From Nocardia sp. NRRL S-836 (GTDB lineage Bacteria > Actinomycetota > Actinomycetes > Mycobacteriales > Pseudonocardiaceae): a stretch of 25,308 nucleotides of DNA. This document shows positions 15,035 to 22,128 of the stretch, piece after piece; position 1 is the first letter of the stretch, and each line of letters starts with the position of its first letter. The translations under genes were made by a program, and so were the position numbers. The stretch is taken from NCBI RefSeq assembly GCF_001279525.1, contig NZ_LGDY01000148.1:1-25308 (forward strand). The letters are read 5' to 3'. The notes under the pieces were generated by a model. The model searched no databases, was not told the origin of the DNA, and saw nothing but the letters and a program-made list of their open reading frames with translations.

Positions 15035-15877
15035 ATGATCAAGCCTGACCCGGACCTGCTGGAGATCGCCTCCGCGCTGCTGCCCGGCGAACGGCTGGAC
15101 GCCGCGGTCGTCGCGGCCGACGGCAACATCCACGACGTGCTGCTGATCCCCGGTGTCGCCGCCGTCCGGGTCAGCAAGCGGCCGCTTGCCGCCGCGTCGA
15201 TGCCCCGCAGGGTGGAGGTGTTGCGGCAGCTGGCTTCCGCCGGCCTGCCGTTCCGGGTGCCCGAGCCGCTCACGCCCGTGACCACGTTCGGCGACCGGGC
15301 CGCCGTGGCCGTGTCGTGGGTCGACGGTGTTGCGCTGCCCGCCGGTGTCGGTGATCCGGCGCAGGTGGCCGAGGTGCTGGAAGCCGTGCGGTCCGTGCCG
15401 CTGACCGGCGCGCTGATGGCCGCGCTGGACGGTAGGGCGCTGGGGCCGTCGTGGCCGGCGGTCATCGCCGAGGAGATCCTTCCCCGGCTGCCCGCCCGCT
15501 GGCAGGCGGAGGGACAGCGCCGCCTGGACGCCGTGCTGGCCCTTGAGTCCGTGCCCGATGCCCTGGTGCACGGTGACCTCGGCGGTTCCAACGTGCACTG
15601 GGCGCCGGACGGCACGCTGTTCGGCGTCCTCGACTGGGACATGGCCATGCCCGCCGACCCGGCCATCGACGCCGCCCAGATGGCCTGGCACGGCTGGGAC
15701 AACGTCCGCCGCGCCGTCTCCGCCGACACCTACCACCGCGCCCGCACGTGGGACGCGCTGTTCGGCGTCGGCCACCTGGTCGCCACCATGAACGGCCGCC
15801 CCATGACCAGTCCCGACGGCTTCGTCGCCGCGATCGTCCCGTGGCTGGAGGCGACCACGTCGGCGAGCAACGCCTGA
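15035..15877 (+). CDS. Aminoglycoside phosphotransferase (APH)-family kinase
   Basis: A 280-residue protein of the protein-kinase-like APH family. The C-lobe has the full Brenner motif ALVHGDLGGSNVHW (H179, D181, N186) and the metal-binding FGVLDWDMA (D200/D202). The N-lobe is short, with VAAVRVSKRP carrying the likely ATP-binding lysine. Members phosphorylate aminoglycosides, macrolides, homoserine, choline or other small hydroxyl compounds; the substrate is not deducible and resistance should not be assumed. It appears to be a single gene with its own leaderless promoter. A possible terminator-free 117-base gap separates it from the FAD enzyme. Confidence 0.9.
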   Translation: MIKPDPDLLEIASALLPGERLDAAVVAADGNIHDVLLIPGVAAVRVSKRPLAAASMPRRVEVLRQLASAGLPFRVPEPLTPVTTFGDRAAVAVSWVDGVALPAGVGDPAQVAEVLEAVRSVPLTGALMAALDGRALGPSWPAVIAEEILPRLPARWQAEGQRRLDAVLALESVPDALVHGDLGGSNVHWAPDGTLFGVLDWDMAMPADPAIDAAQMAWHGWDNVRRAVSADTYHRARTWDALFGVGHLVATMNGRPMTSPDGFVAAIVPWLEATTSASNA

Positions 15878-15994
15878 CGGCCCGCGGGAGTTTTCCGCAC
15901 CCGCCTTTCCCTGCCCGGGAAGCGATCTGCGACTGTCATGCAGGACCCCGAGGGGCTGACTAGGTTTGTGATAGCCGATCCACGGGAGATTTCG

Positions 15995-17251
15995 ATGGCC
16001 GGACAACGCGAATCCGCCGAGGCCGACTGCGTGGTCGCCGGTGGTGGCCCGGCCGGCGTCGTGCTCGCCTACCTGCTCGCCCGTGCCGGTCTGCGGGTCG
16101 TGCTGCTGGAGGCGAAACGGGACTTCAACCGGCGGTTCCGCGGTGACACGCTCGCCCCGGCCGTGCTCGACTACCTCGACGAGCTCGGGCTGGCCGACCG
16201 GTTGCTGGACGAGATCCCGCACACGAAGGCGCGCAGCTTCGACTGGCACACGCCGAAGAAGACGTACACGATCGCCCGCTACGACCGGACAAGCGCCAAA
16301 TACCCTTACTACGCGCTGATCCCGCAGGCGTTGTTCCTGCCGCACATGGTCGAGCTCGCCGGCGCGCACCCCGGCTTCGAGGTGCGCATGCGGGCCAGGG
16401 TGAGCCAGTTGCTGCGTGACGACACGGGTCGCGTGTGCGGCGTCCAGTACGTCGACGCCGACGGACGGCACGAGCTGCGGACCCGTCTCGTGGTCGCCGC
16501 CGACGGCCGCAACTCGAAGGTGCGCGTGCTCGCCGGTGCGCGGACCACCGAGCTGAACGCGAGCCTCGACCTGCTGTGGCGGGAGTTCCCGCGCCGCGAC
16601 GGCGACCCGGAGCTGTCCGGGTTGCAGCTCTTCGGGCACCGCCTCGGCACGATCGCCGTGCTGAACCAGGTCGACCGCTGGCAGGTCGGCGTCACCATCG
16701 AGGCCGGGTCGTTCCCGCGCATCCGGTCGCGCGGACCGGGTCCGGTCGTCGCGGCGTTACAGCAATGCCTGCCCTGGCTCGGTGACCGGCTCGACGCCGT
16801 CGACGATCCCGGCGAGTTCAGCCTGCTGCCGGTCCGCATCACGAAGGTCGACCAGTGGTACCGGCCGGGCGTGCTGCTGATCGGTGACGCGGCGCACGTG
16901 GTCTCACCGGTCGGTGGCAACGGCATCAACTTCGCCATCTGCGACGCCGCGGAGACCGCCAACCAGGTCGCCCGCGTGCTGCTCGACGGAGGGCCGGACG
17001 CCGAGCTCGACGCGGCCTGCGCGGAGGTGGAGGCCCGCCGCAGGCCACCGGTGCAGGCAGAGCAGGAACGCCAGGTGCGCATCGAACGCGGCAGCGCCGA
17101 ACGCATCCGGCGCGGCCTCGACCGCCCCGCCCCGCTGCTGCGCCTGGTCGCCGCCGTGCGGCCGCTCGCCACGTACTTCGGTTCCCTCAGCGCCAAGAGC
17201 GTGATGGCGCCGTCGGACGTCCTGCGCGGCGAGACGCCGGTGCGTGACTGA
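15995..17251 (+). CDS. FAD-dependent monooxygenase (PHBH-type)
   Basis: A 418-residue class A flavoprotein monooxygenase. VVAGGGPAGVVLAYLLARAG (about 13-32) is the N-terminal FAD-binding GxGxxG loop, VVAADGRNSKVR is the DG motif, and LLIGDAAHVVSPVGGNGIN (about 294-312) is the second FAD motif. It would hydroxylate an aromatic or unsaturated substrate using NAD(P)H and O2; the substrate is unknown. The ATG at 15995 was chosen: GGGAG lies at 15984-15988 and a -10-like TAGGTT at 15961-15966. An in-frame ATG at 15938 would add 19 residues without domain content and would precede that promoter. It converges on the ANTAR gene with only a 14-base gap. Confidence 0.9.
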   Translation: MAGQRESAEADCVVAGGGPAGVVLAYLLARAGLRVVLLEAKRDFNRRFRGDTLAPAVLDYLDELGLADRLLDEIPHTKARSFDWHTPKKTYTIARYDRTSAKYPYYALIPQALFLPHMVELAGAHPGFEVRMRARVSQLLRDDTGRVCGVQYVDADGRHELRTRLVVAADGRNSKVRVLAGARTTELNASLDLLWREFPRRDGDPELSGLQLFGHRLGTIAVLNQVDRWQVGVTIEAGSFPRIRSRGPGPVVAALQQCLPWLGDRLDAVDDPGEFSLLPVRITKVDQWYRPGVLLIGDAAHVVSPVGGNGINFAICDAAETANQVARVLLDGGPDAELDAACAEVEARRRPPVQAEQERQVRIERGSAERIRRGLDRPAPLLRLVAAVRPLATYFGSLSAKSVMAPSDVLRGETPVRD

Positions 17252-17265
17252 GGACCGTCGTCCGG

Positions 17266-18042
17266 TCAGAGCTTCCTGAACGAGGCGAGCATGGTCTGCA
17301 CGACCTCGCGGAGCTTCACGTTCTCGACCTGGGAGCGTTGCACCAGCATGGCGAACGCCTCGTCGGCGGTGCACCCGTGCAGCGCCATCAGCACGCCCTT
17401 GGCCTGGTCGATCTCCGCGCGGGAGAACAGCGCGGTCTCCAGCTGCGTGACCCTGGTGCGGGTCTCCTGCCACAGCTGGGCGTTGGTGATCGCGGCGCCC
17501 GCGGCGGTGGTGAACAACCGCATCACGCTCTCGTCGAACGGGTCGAACGCCTCCGCCGTGCCGCTGTAGACGTTCAGGGACCCGAGCAGCCGGTCGCCGT
17601 CGGTGCTCGTCACCAGCATCGGCACGGCCAGGTAGGCGCGGATGCCGAGCAGGTGCGCCGCGGCCTCGAACTCCGGCCACGTCTCCTCGTGCTCGCCCAC
17701 CACCGCGCGGACGGCCGCCCGCGCGTGCACGGCCTGCAGGCAGGGACCCCGCTCGGCGGCGTACTGCACCTCGTCGACCTCGGTGAGCCCCGCGTCGGTC
17801 GCCGCCTCGGTGCGGACGCCGTCATCACCCACCACAGTGATCGTGACCCCGTCGGCGTCGTGGAACGCCTGGACCGCGCTGTCCGCCACGCGCTGGAGGA
17901 CCTCGGCCAGCGGCTCGGCGAGCGCGAACACCTCGCGCAACGCCTCCAGCGCGGTGGTGGCCTCGTCCAGCCGTTCCACCGCGTCGGGACGGCCGATGAT
18001 CAGCCGTTCGTCGCCGGCGTGCTGCGGTGCGGGTCTGTCCAT
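17266..18042 (-). CDS. GAF-ANTAR RNA-binding regulator
   Basis: A 258-residue two-domain regulator. Residues about 35-190 form a GAF sensor domain (VADSAVQAFHDADGVTITVV, AAERGPCLQAV, LGSLNVYS). Residues about 200-255 form an ANTAR domain with the three-helix signature (RAEIDQAKGVLMALHGCTADEAFAML). ANTAR proteins bind paired hexaloop hairpins in nascent RNA and prevent termination; the GAF domain would sense a small molecule or redox signal. On the minus strand AAGGAG lies 12 bases before the ATG, TACCAT about 56 bases before it, and TCAACA 17 bases further upstream. Its RNA targets are unknown; the two leaders in this window contain hexaloops but not the A1/G4 bases described for known ANTAR sites. 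Confidence 0.93.
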   Translation of the reverse strand: MDRPAPQHAGDERLIIGRPDAVERLDEATTALEALREVFALAEPLAEVLQRVADSAVQAFHDADGVTITVVGDDGVRTEAATDAGLTEVDEVQYAAERGPCLQAVHARAAVRAVVGEHEETWPEFEAAAHLLGIRAYLAVPMLVTSTDGDRLLGSLNVYSGTAEAFDPFDESVMRLFTTAAGAAITNAQLWQETRTRVTQLETALFSRAEIDQAKGVLMALHGCTADEAFAMLVQRSQVENVKLREVVQTMLASFRKL

Positions 18043-18187
18043 GGTGGTCGCTTTCTCCTTGGCATCACGGGTGATGGCTGTGATCGGCCAAGGCGCGATG
18101 GTAGCGCCGTTTGTACCACGTGTTGATCGACCACCCGGCTGGCGCGTCCCGAGTGCTGGACGGACGGGGCGCTGAAGGCGGCCGCCG

Positions 18188-18210
18188 TATCATTCCGGAA
18201 CCGTTGTTCC
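18188..18210 (+). promoter_or_regulatory. -10 box and overlapping palindromes before the MarR gene
   Basis: TATCAT (18188-18193) could be a -10. It is followed at once by the palindrome TTCCGGAA (18193-18200) and the inverted repeat GGAAC-N4-GTTCC (18197-18210). Placement over the likely transcription start suggests an autoregulatory operator. Confidence 0.4.
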
Positions 18211-18228
18211 TGGATGAGGTGAGCACGC

Positions 18229-18711
18229 GTGGCGGACGACCGCGAGATGCCCGAGCTCGCGCAGCCCACGGTGGCGGTGCGGTCGCTGGTCAACGCGGCG
18301 CGGGAGCTGTCGGCGCGCAAGTCGCGGGAGCTGGGCGTCAACGGCACCGACATGGCCGCACTGTCCCTTTTGGAACAACACGGCCCGATGGGACCGGCCG
18401 AGCTGGCGGACTCGCTGGGCATCCGCGCCGCGTCGGTGACCGTGCTGCTCGACCGGCTGGAACGCGCCGGGCACGTGGAGCGCGTCCGCAGCAGCAACGA
18501 CCGCCGCCGGATCGTCGTGACCACCACCGAATCCGCCCACCAGGCCACCATGAGGGCGTTGCTGCCCACCATCCAGGCGATCGACGCGATCAGCCGCGGT
18601 CTCGACGAGCGCGACCAGCGCGTGGTGCGCGACTTCCTGGGCGCGGTGACCGGCGTGCTGCGCGGCCTACCGCCCGCGGGCGACGACCCCCAGCACGACC
18701 AGGACGAGTGA
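18229..18711 (+). CDS. MarR family transcriptional regulator
   Basis: A 160-residue winged-helix regulator. MAALSLLEQHGPMGPAELADSLGIRAASVTVLLDRLERAGHVERV is the helix-turn-helix region (about 44-88), followed by the wing with SSNDRRRIVVTTT. MarR proteins bind as dimers to palindromes near their own promoters and are released by small ligands. The GTG at 18229 has a strong ribosome site, GAGGTGAG, at 18215-18222. It is divergent from the ANTAR gene across a 186-base region and has no obvious partner gene downstream, since the following genes run the other way. The acidic tail GDDPQHDQDE overlaps, on the opposite strand, a small membrane-peptide ORF. Confidence 0.9.
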   Translation: MADDREMPELAQPTVAVRSLVNAARELSARKSRELGVNGTDMAALSLLEQHGPMGPAELADSLGIRAASVTVLLDRLERAGHVERVRSSNDRRRIVVTTTESAHQATMRALLPTIQAIDAISRGLDERDQRVVRDFLGAVTGVLRGLPPAGDDPQHDQDE

Positions 18712-18747
18712 CCCCAGGCCGATCAGCCACGCCATCCGGTGTTTCAT
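18667..18747 (-). CDS. Putative 26-residue single-pass membrane peptide
   Basis: A short minus-strand ORF reads a basic start (MKHRM), a hydrophobic core (AWLIGLGSLVLVVLGVV) and a basic end (ARGR). GGGGGA lies about four bases before the ATG. The layout, one membrane helix with positive ends, is typical of bacterial small membrane peptides. It overlaps the 3' end of the MarR gene on the opposite strand by 45 bases and lies 93 bases downstream of the broken TetR gene on the same strand. I know of no named family; existence needs expression evidence. Confidence 0.4.
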   Translation of the reverse strand: MKHRMAWLIGLGSLVLVVLGVVARGR

Positions 18748-18840
18748 CGTTCCCCCGATGTTCCGCACGAAGCGCTCGGGGAGTTGCCCGGCTCGGAGGA
18801 CGGTCGCCCCGTCACGCCGGTGGTCGGAACGAACGCCGGT

Positions 18841-19159
18841 TCAGCCGCAAAGCCGCTCGACCAGCACCTGCCAGCCGGTGCCCAGGTCGTCCAGCACGGA
18901 GCCCGGCGCTGTTTCGGCGCTCTGCGGGTAGAGCAGCACCGGTCCTTCGAGCGCCGCGACCAGCTGCAACGCCAGCGTGCCGGTGGCGACGTCCGGGCAG
19001 GCCTCGGCCAGCCCGCTCGGCCAGCGCGTCCACGGTGACCTTCTCCGGGCCCAGCTCCGCCACCAGCTGCCGGGCGACGCCGATCAGGTGGGCGCGGTTG
19101 CGCGCGGCGTCCGCCCGCTCCTCGCGCGGCGGGCCCAGCGGCAGCGCACCCGGTGTCAC
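18841..19159 (-). pseudogene. TetR family regulator, internally deleted and frameshifted
   Basis: The first part, from the GTG at 19159, reads VTPGALPLGPPREERADAA, then NRAHLIGVARQLVAELGPEK and VTVDALAERAG: the start of a TetR helix-turn-helix. It then breaks off. In another frame the sequence continues LAEACPDVATGTLALQLVAA, EGPVLLYPQ and ends GWQVLVERLCG before a TGA, which is a typical TetR C-terminal ligand-binding end. Total span is 319 bases (about 106 codons) against the usual 190-200 residues, and the second half of the DNA-binding motif plus most of the ligand domain are missing. The junction carries the direct repeat CTGGCCGAG twice, 13 bases apart, a plausible trace of the deletion. 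A -10-like TAGCGT remains seven bases before the GTG. Confidence 0.75.
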
Positions 19160-19299
19160 CGGCCGCACGCTACCCGCGTCACGAGGTCTGCTGCGCGGCG
19201 AAGCTCGTCCTCGGCGTGGTCGTGCCGGGGCGTGTGGGCGCCGGTGCGCGGTGGTGGCTGTCCATCGTGGACGGTGGGGGCGCGGCACCGTGCGAGGAC

Positions 19300-19767
19300 C
19301 TACTCGTCCTCGCCGCCCTGCGTGAGCCGCGCGCGGGCCTTCTCGGCGAGCTTCGTCTCGATGCGGCGCAACGCCGAGATCATGCACTCGACCTCGTCCT
19401 GGTCGGAGACGACGCCGTCGAGCAGGTCGCTCCAGATCGTGCTCAGCTGCCGGAGGTTCTCCTGGGCGCGGGCGGTGGGGTAGAGGCGGACCCGGCGGGC
19501 GTCCTCGGCGTCCGCCTCGCGGTGCACCAGGCCCTTCTTCTCCAGACTGCGCAACGCCCTGCTGAAGTTGCTGGAGATCTGCTGGGTGGCCTCGGCCGCC
19601 GTGCGGGCCGACGTGCCGGGGTTGCGGTCGATGAACCTCATCGCCGTGATCTCCACCGCCGTCATCGGCTCCCGGTGCAGCACCTCCTTGGAGGCGTGGA
19701 TCTGCCGTCCGACCGCCGCGATCAGGTCGGCGAGCTCGAACAACCGCGACTGCTCGTCTCCGTCCAC
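19300..19767 (-). CDS. MarR family regulator, divergent from efflux gene
   Basis: A 155-residue MarR-type protein. TAVEITAMRFIDRNPGTSARTAAEATQQISSNFSRALRSLEKKGLV (about 36-81, the core helix-turn-helix) is followed by the wing RREADAEDARRVRLYPT-like segment. It is transcribed away from the MFS transporter, with 54 bases between the two start codons and a perfect palindrome in that gap. It is therefore the likely repressor of the transporter and of itself. GTG at 19767 was chosen: TATCAT on the minus strand lies six bases upstream (leaderless). An ATG eight bases earlier is in another frame. The wing text quoted is approximate in its first residues. Confidence 0.9.
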   Translation of the reverse strand: MDGDEQSRLFELADLIAAVGRQIHASKEVLHREPMTAVEITAMRFIDRNPGTSARTAAEATQQISSNFSRALRSLEKKGLVHREADAEDARRVRLYPTARAQENLRQLSTIWSDLLDGVVSDQDEVECMISALRRIETKLAEKARARLTQGGEDE

Positions 19768-19774
19768 GGGCCCA

Positions 19775-19805
19775 TGATAGCTTTGCTGTCGACTGATAGC
19801 TATCA
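19775..19805. promoter_or_regulatory. Operator: repeated TGATAGC and perfect palindrome
   Basis: The palindrome TGATAGCTATCA is at 19794-19805, and the half-like repeat TGATAGCT is at 19775-19782, 19 bases before. The second repeat covers the minus-strand -10 of the MarR gene. A site between divergent MarR and efflux genes strongly suggests the repressor's binding site. Confidence 0.65.
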
Positions 19806-19821
19806 AACGATAGGAGATCGC

Positions 19822-21048
19822 GTGGAGGCCTCCGCACGCGGCGCCGTTCCCACCCCGCTCTTGCTCGTGCTCGCCCTGCTGGCGAGCGTCGCGCCGTTCG
19901 GCATCGACCTCTACCTGCCCGCGTTTCCGCGCATGGCCGCCGACCTGGCGACGAGCGACACCGCCATCCAGCTCACCCTCACGATGTTCCTGCTCGGTCT
20001 CGCCGCGGGCCAGCTCGTGTTCGGCCCGGTCTCCGACCGGTGGGGCCGCCGCGGACCGCTGCTGGCCGGCTCGGCGGTGTTCGTCCTCGCCAGCGTGCTC
20101 GCCGCGACCGCACCGACGATCGCGGTCCTGCTCGTCGCCAGGCTGTTCCAGGGCCTCAGCGCGGCCGCGGGCATGGTCATCGGCCGGGCTGTGATCGCCG
20201 ACCTTGCCAGCGGCCGCACCGCCGCACGCGCGTTCAGCCTGATGATGACCGTCAGCGGCGTCGCCCCGGTGGTCGCACCCCTGCTGGGCAGCCTGCTGAT
20301 CGACGGCATCCAGTGGCGCGGCGTGCTCTTCGTGCTCGTCGGCCTCGCGGTCGCGATGCTCGCCGGCTCGGCGGCGGTCGTGCGGGAAAGCCACCCGCGC
20401 GAACTGCGAAACGCCGCACGCGGCGGCGGTTTCCGCGTCCTCGGCCGCCGCGCCTTCCTCACCGCCACGGCCACGTTCGTCTTCTCGTTCGCCGTCCTGA
20501 TGGCCTACATCTCGGCCTCGCCGTTCCTGTACCAGGTGGTCATCGGGATGAGCGCCGTCAGCTACGGCCTGCTGTTCGGCCTCAACGCGCTCGGCCTGAT
20601 CGCGAGCAGCGCCGTCGCCGCCCGGCTGCTGCGCCGGGGCAACCCGCGCCGAGTCCTCGCCACCGGCGTCACCTGGCTGCTCACCGCCGCCGCGGTCCTG
20701 CTCGTCCTCGCCCTCCTGCCGATCGCCCCGGTGTGGCTGTCCGTGCCGATCTTCTTCGCGGTCGCGTCACTGGGTTTCGTCCTCGGACCGGCCACGGCCC
20801 TCGCCCTCGGCTCCGTGCCGGAGGCGGCGGGAACCGGCTCGGCGGTCCTCGGCGCCGCCCAGTTCGGCCTCGGCGCGGCCGTCTCCCCGCTGGTGAGCGC
20901 GGGCGAAGGCCACTCAGCGCTGCCGATGGCGATCACCATCGCCGTGCTCGCGGCCATCGCGGCGGGCGCCTGCAGGGTGTTGGTCGGCTCCTCGCGCGAC
21001 GTGGAGGCCGGTCTGCCGGAGGAGAGGCTCCGCACCGTGCGTTCGTGA
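19822..21048 (+). CDS. MFS drug efflux transporter, Bcr/CflA type
   Basis: A 408-residue major facilitator with about 12 membrane helices. The first helix leads into FGIDLYLPAFPRMAADL, typical of the Bcr/CflA group. VFGPVSDRWGRRGPLL is the loop 2-3 motif A, and LFQGLSAAAGMVIGRAVIAD lies in the region of motif B/C. Proton-driven export of a drug or metabolite is the family role; the substrate is unknown. The GTG at 19822 is preceded by AGGAG at 19812-19816; a much longer frame runs upstream over the MarR gene and is rejected. Control by the divergent MarR through the palindrome is likely. It ends before a hairpin shared with the convergent immunity genes. Confidence 0.9.
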   Translation: MEASARGAVPTPLLLVLALLASVAPFGIDLYLPAFPRMAADLATSDTAIQLTLTMFLLGLAAGQLVFGPVSDRWGRRGPLLAGSAVFVLASVLAATAPTIAVLLVARLFQGLSAAAGMVIGRAVIADLASGRTAARAFSLMMTVSGVAPVVAPLLGSLLIDGIQWRGVLFVLVGLAVAMLAGSAAVVRESHPRELRNAARGGGFRVLGRRAFLTATATFVFSFAVLMAYISASPFLYQVVIGMSAVSYGLLFGLNALGLIASSAVAARLLRRGNPRRVLATGVTWLLTAAAVLLVLALLPIAPVWLSVPIFFAVASLGFVLGPATALALGSVPEAAGTGSAVLGAAQFGLGAAVSPLVSAGEGHSALPMAITIAVLAAIAAGACRVLVGSSRDVEAGLPEERLRTVRS

Positions 21049-21063
21049 GCCGGTCGCTCCACA

Positions 21064-21095
21064 TCGGACCGGTTGTTCTCGCGTCCCCGGTCCGA
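21064..21095. terminator. Hairpin between the efflux gene and the immunity locus
   Basis: TCGGACCGG (21064-21072) pairs perfectly with CCGGTCCGA (21087-21095) around a 14-base loop. It lies 15 bases after the MFS stop, between convergent genes, so it may stop transcription both ways. Confidence 0.45.
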
Positions 21096-21117
21096 CGGTG
21101 GCCGGGGCGTGGGGGTT

Positions 21118-21251
21118 CTACCGGGGTTGGGCGAGGCCTGCTTCTTCGATCTTGCCGCCGCGGTCGAGCTCCAGCCAAAGCCGATCCACCGGCCCGGCAG
21201 TGACGGGGCCAGTTCACTCGCGAGTTCGTGCCAGCGCTCGACGAGCTTCAT
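21118..21251 (-). pseudogene. Remnant second copy of the putative immunity gene
   Basis: The start MKLVERWHELASELAPSLPG is nearly identical to the start of the intact gene at 22989-23657. The text then jumps to RWIGFGW, which in the intact protein comes about 20 residues later. After a frame change it jumps to LELDRGGKIEEAGLAQPR and a TAG, matching the intact C-terminus LEFDRDRKIEEAGLTHL. Thus two internal deletions (about 20 and about 150 residues) and a frameshift have reduced a 222-residue gene to 134 bases. At the first junction both copies share the short sequence CGGTGGATCGGCTT. It sits 13 bases after the Imm49 stop, at the far end of the immunity array. Confidence 0.8.
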
Positions 21252-21264
21252 GCGCGCGGCGCGG

Positions 21265-22128
21265 TCATGAAGTCCGGTACTCGCCGACCCACGAGCCGAG
21301 CAGCAGGTGCTTGGGCAGGTACTCCGACTCGACGTCCACGGACAGTCCGGCGTCCTTGGCGATGCAGGCGAGTCCGAGCGGGGCCAGCGCGACGAGTCCG
21401 CGCGGGTCGTCCGCGAGCTTGCTGTTCTGGGTCCAGTAGGCCTTGTGCTGTTCCAACGCTTGCGCGAGTGCCTCGTTGAACTCGCGTTCGTGGTCGCTCC
21501 GCGTCAGGTTGAGGAACGTCTTCATCGCCGGAAAGACCAGGCGCAGCGCGTAGTCCGGCGTGCTGACCGTCAGGCGTTCCGGGTCGGTGGCGGCCATCGC
21601 TTCGGCGAACACCTCGGACATGCCGGGCTCGCTCGTCGTGAACATCTGCAGGGAGCGGGCCCACAGGGCGTCGAGTTCCTCGTACTGGTTGCCCGACTCC
21701 TTGATGATTTCCAACGGCAGCGCGGCGAGCAGGTCGATGCACTTCTTGTCACGGACGATCGCCGCGAGCCAGAAGGCGTCGAGCCACCTCTTGAAGTTCG
21801 CGTAGTGCACCGGTCCCGTCGCGGGGACGTGCACCGTTCGCTCGCCGATCAGCCACTCGACGGTGCCCTCGGTCGCACCCGCTGCGGCGTAAATGCCAGT
21901 GGCGACCTGCATCGCCTGCACCGCCGCGTCCCAGGTCGTCAGGTTCTCCGCCGTCGGATCGAGCACGGTGGCGTAGCCGAGCCGGTCGAGCGCGCTCTGG
22001 TGCAGGACGCTCAGGCGCTCGGTCGACTGCTCGACGCTCGCGGCACCCTGCGGCACGACCTCGGAGTAGTACTCCAGCTGCTCCTCGGCCCACTCGGCGT
22101 CGGTCGGGTGACGCGGCACGGTAACCAC
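21265..22128 (-). CDS. Imm49-like immunity protein
   Basis: A 287-residue, probably all-helical protein. The central FKRWLDAFWLAAIVRDKKCIDLL region, the later DYALRLVFPAMKTFLNLTR region and the ending EYLPKHLLLGSWVG resemble the immunity 49 family from polymorphic toxin systems. Imm49 proteins are thought to bind and block a nuclease or other toxin domain in the cytoplasm. The GTG at 22128 directly follows the stop of the upstream gene without a gap, so translation is coupled. No toxin immediately precedes it, so it may be an orphan immunity gene kept from an earlier toxin or protection against rivals. The family call is from memory of the motifs. Confidence 0.7.
   Translation of the reverse strand: MVTVPRHPTDAEWAEEQLEYYSEVVPQGAASVEQSTERLSVLHQSALDRLGYATVLDPTAENLTTWDAAVQAMQVATGIYAAAGATEGTVEWLIGERTVHVPATGPVHYANFKRWLDAFWLAAIVRDKKCIDLLAALPLEIIKESGNQYEELDALWARSLQMFTTSEPGMSEVFAEAMAATDPERLTVSTPDYALRLVFPAMKTFLNLTRSDHEREFNEALAQALEQHKAYWTQNSKLADDPRGLVALAPLGLACIAKDAGLSVDVESEYLPKHLLLGSWVGEYRTS

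Noticed and set aside
15035..15877. Antibiotic-resistance label for the APH-family gene
   Set aside because: The kinase motifs are clear, but the family has many non-resistance substrates and nothing here points to an aminoglycoside.
19153..19821. Upstream extension of the MFS frame
   Set aside because: It runs antisense through the MarR gene and the operator. The good ribosome site is at 19812-19816, before GTG 19822.
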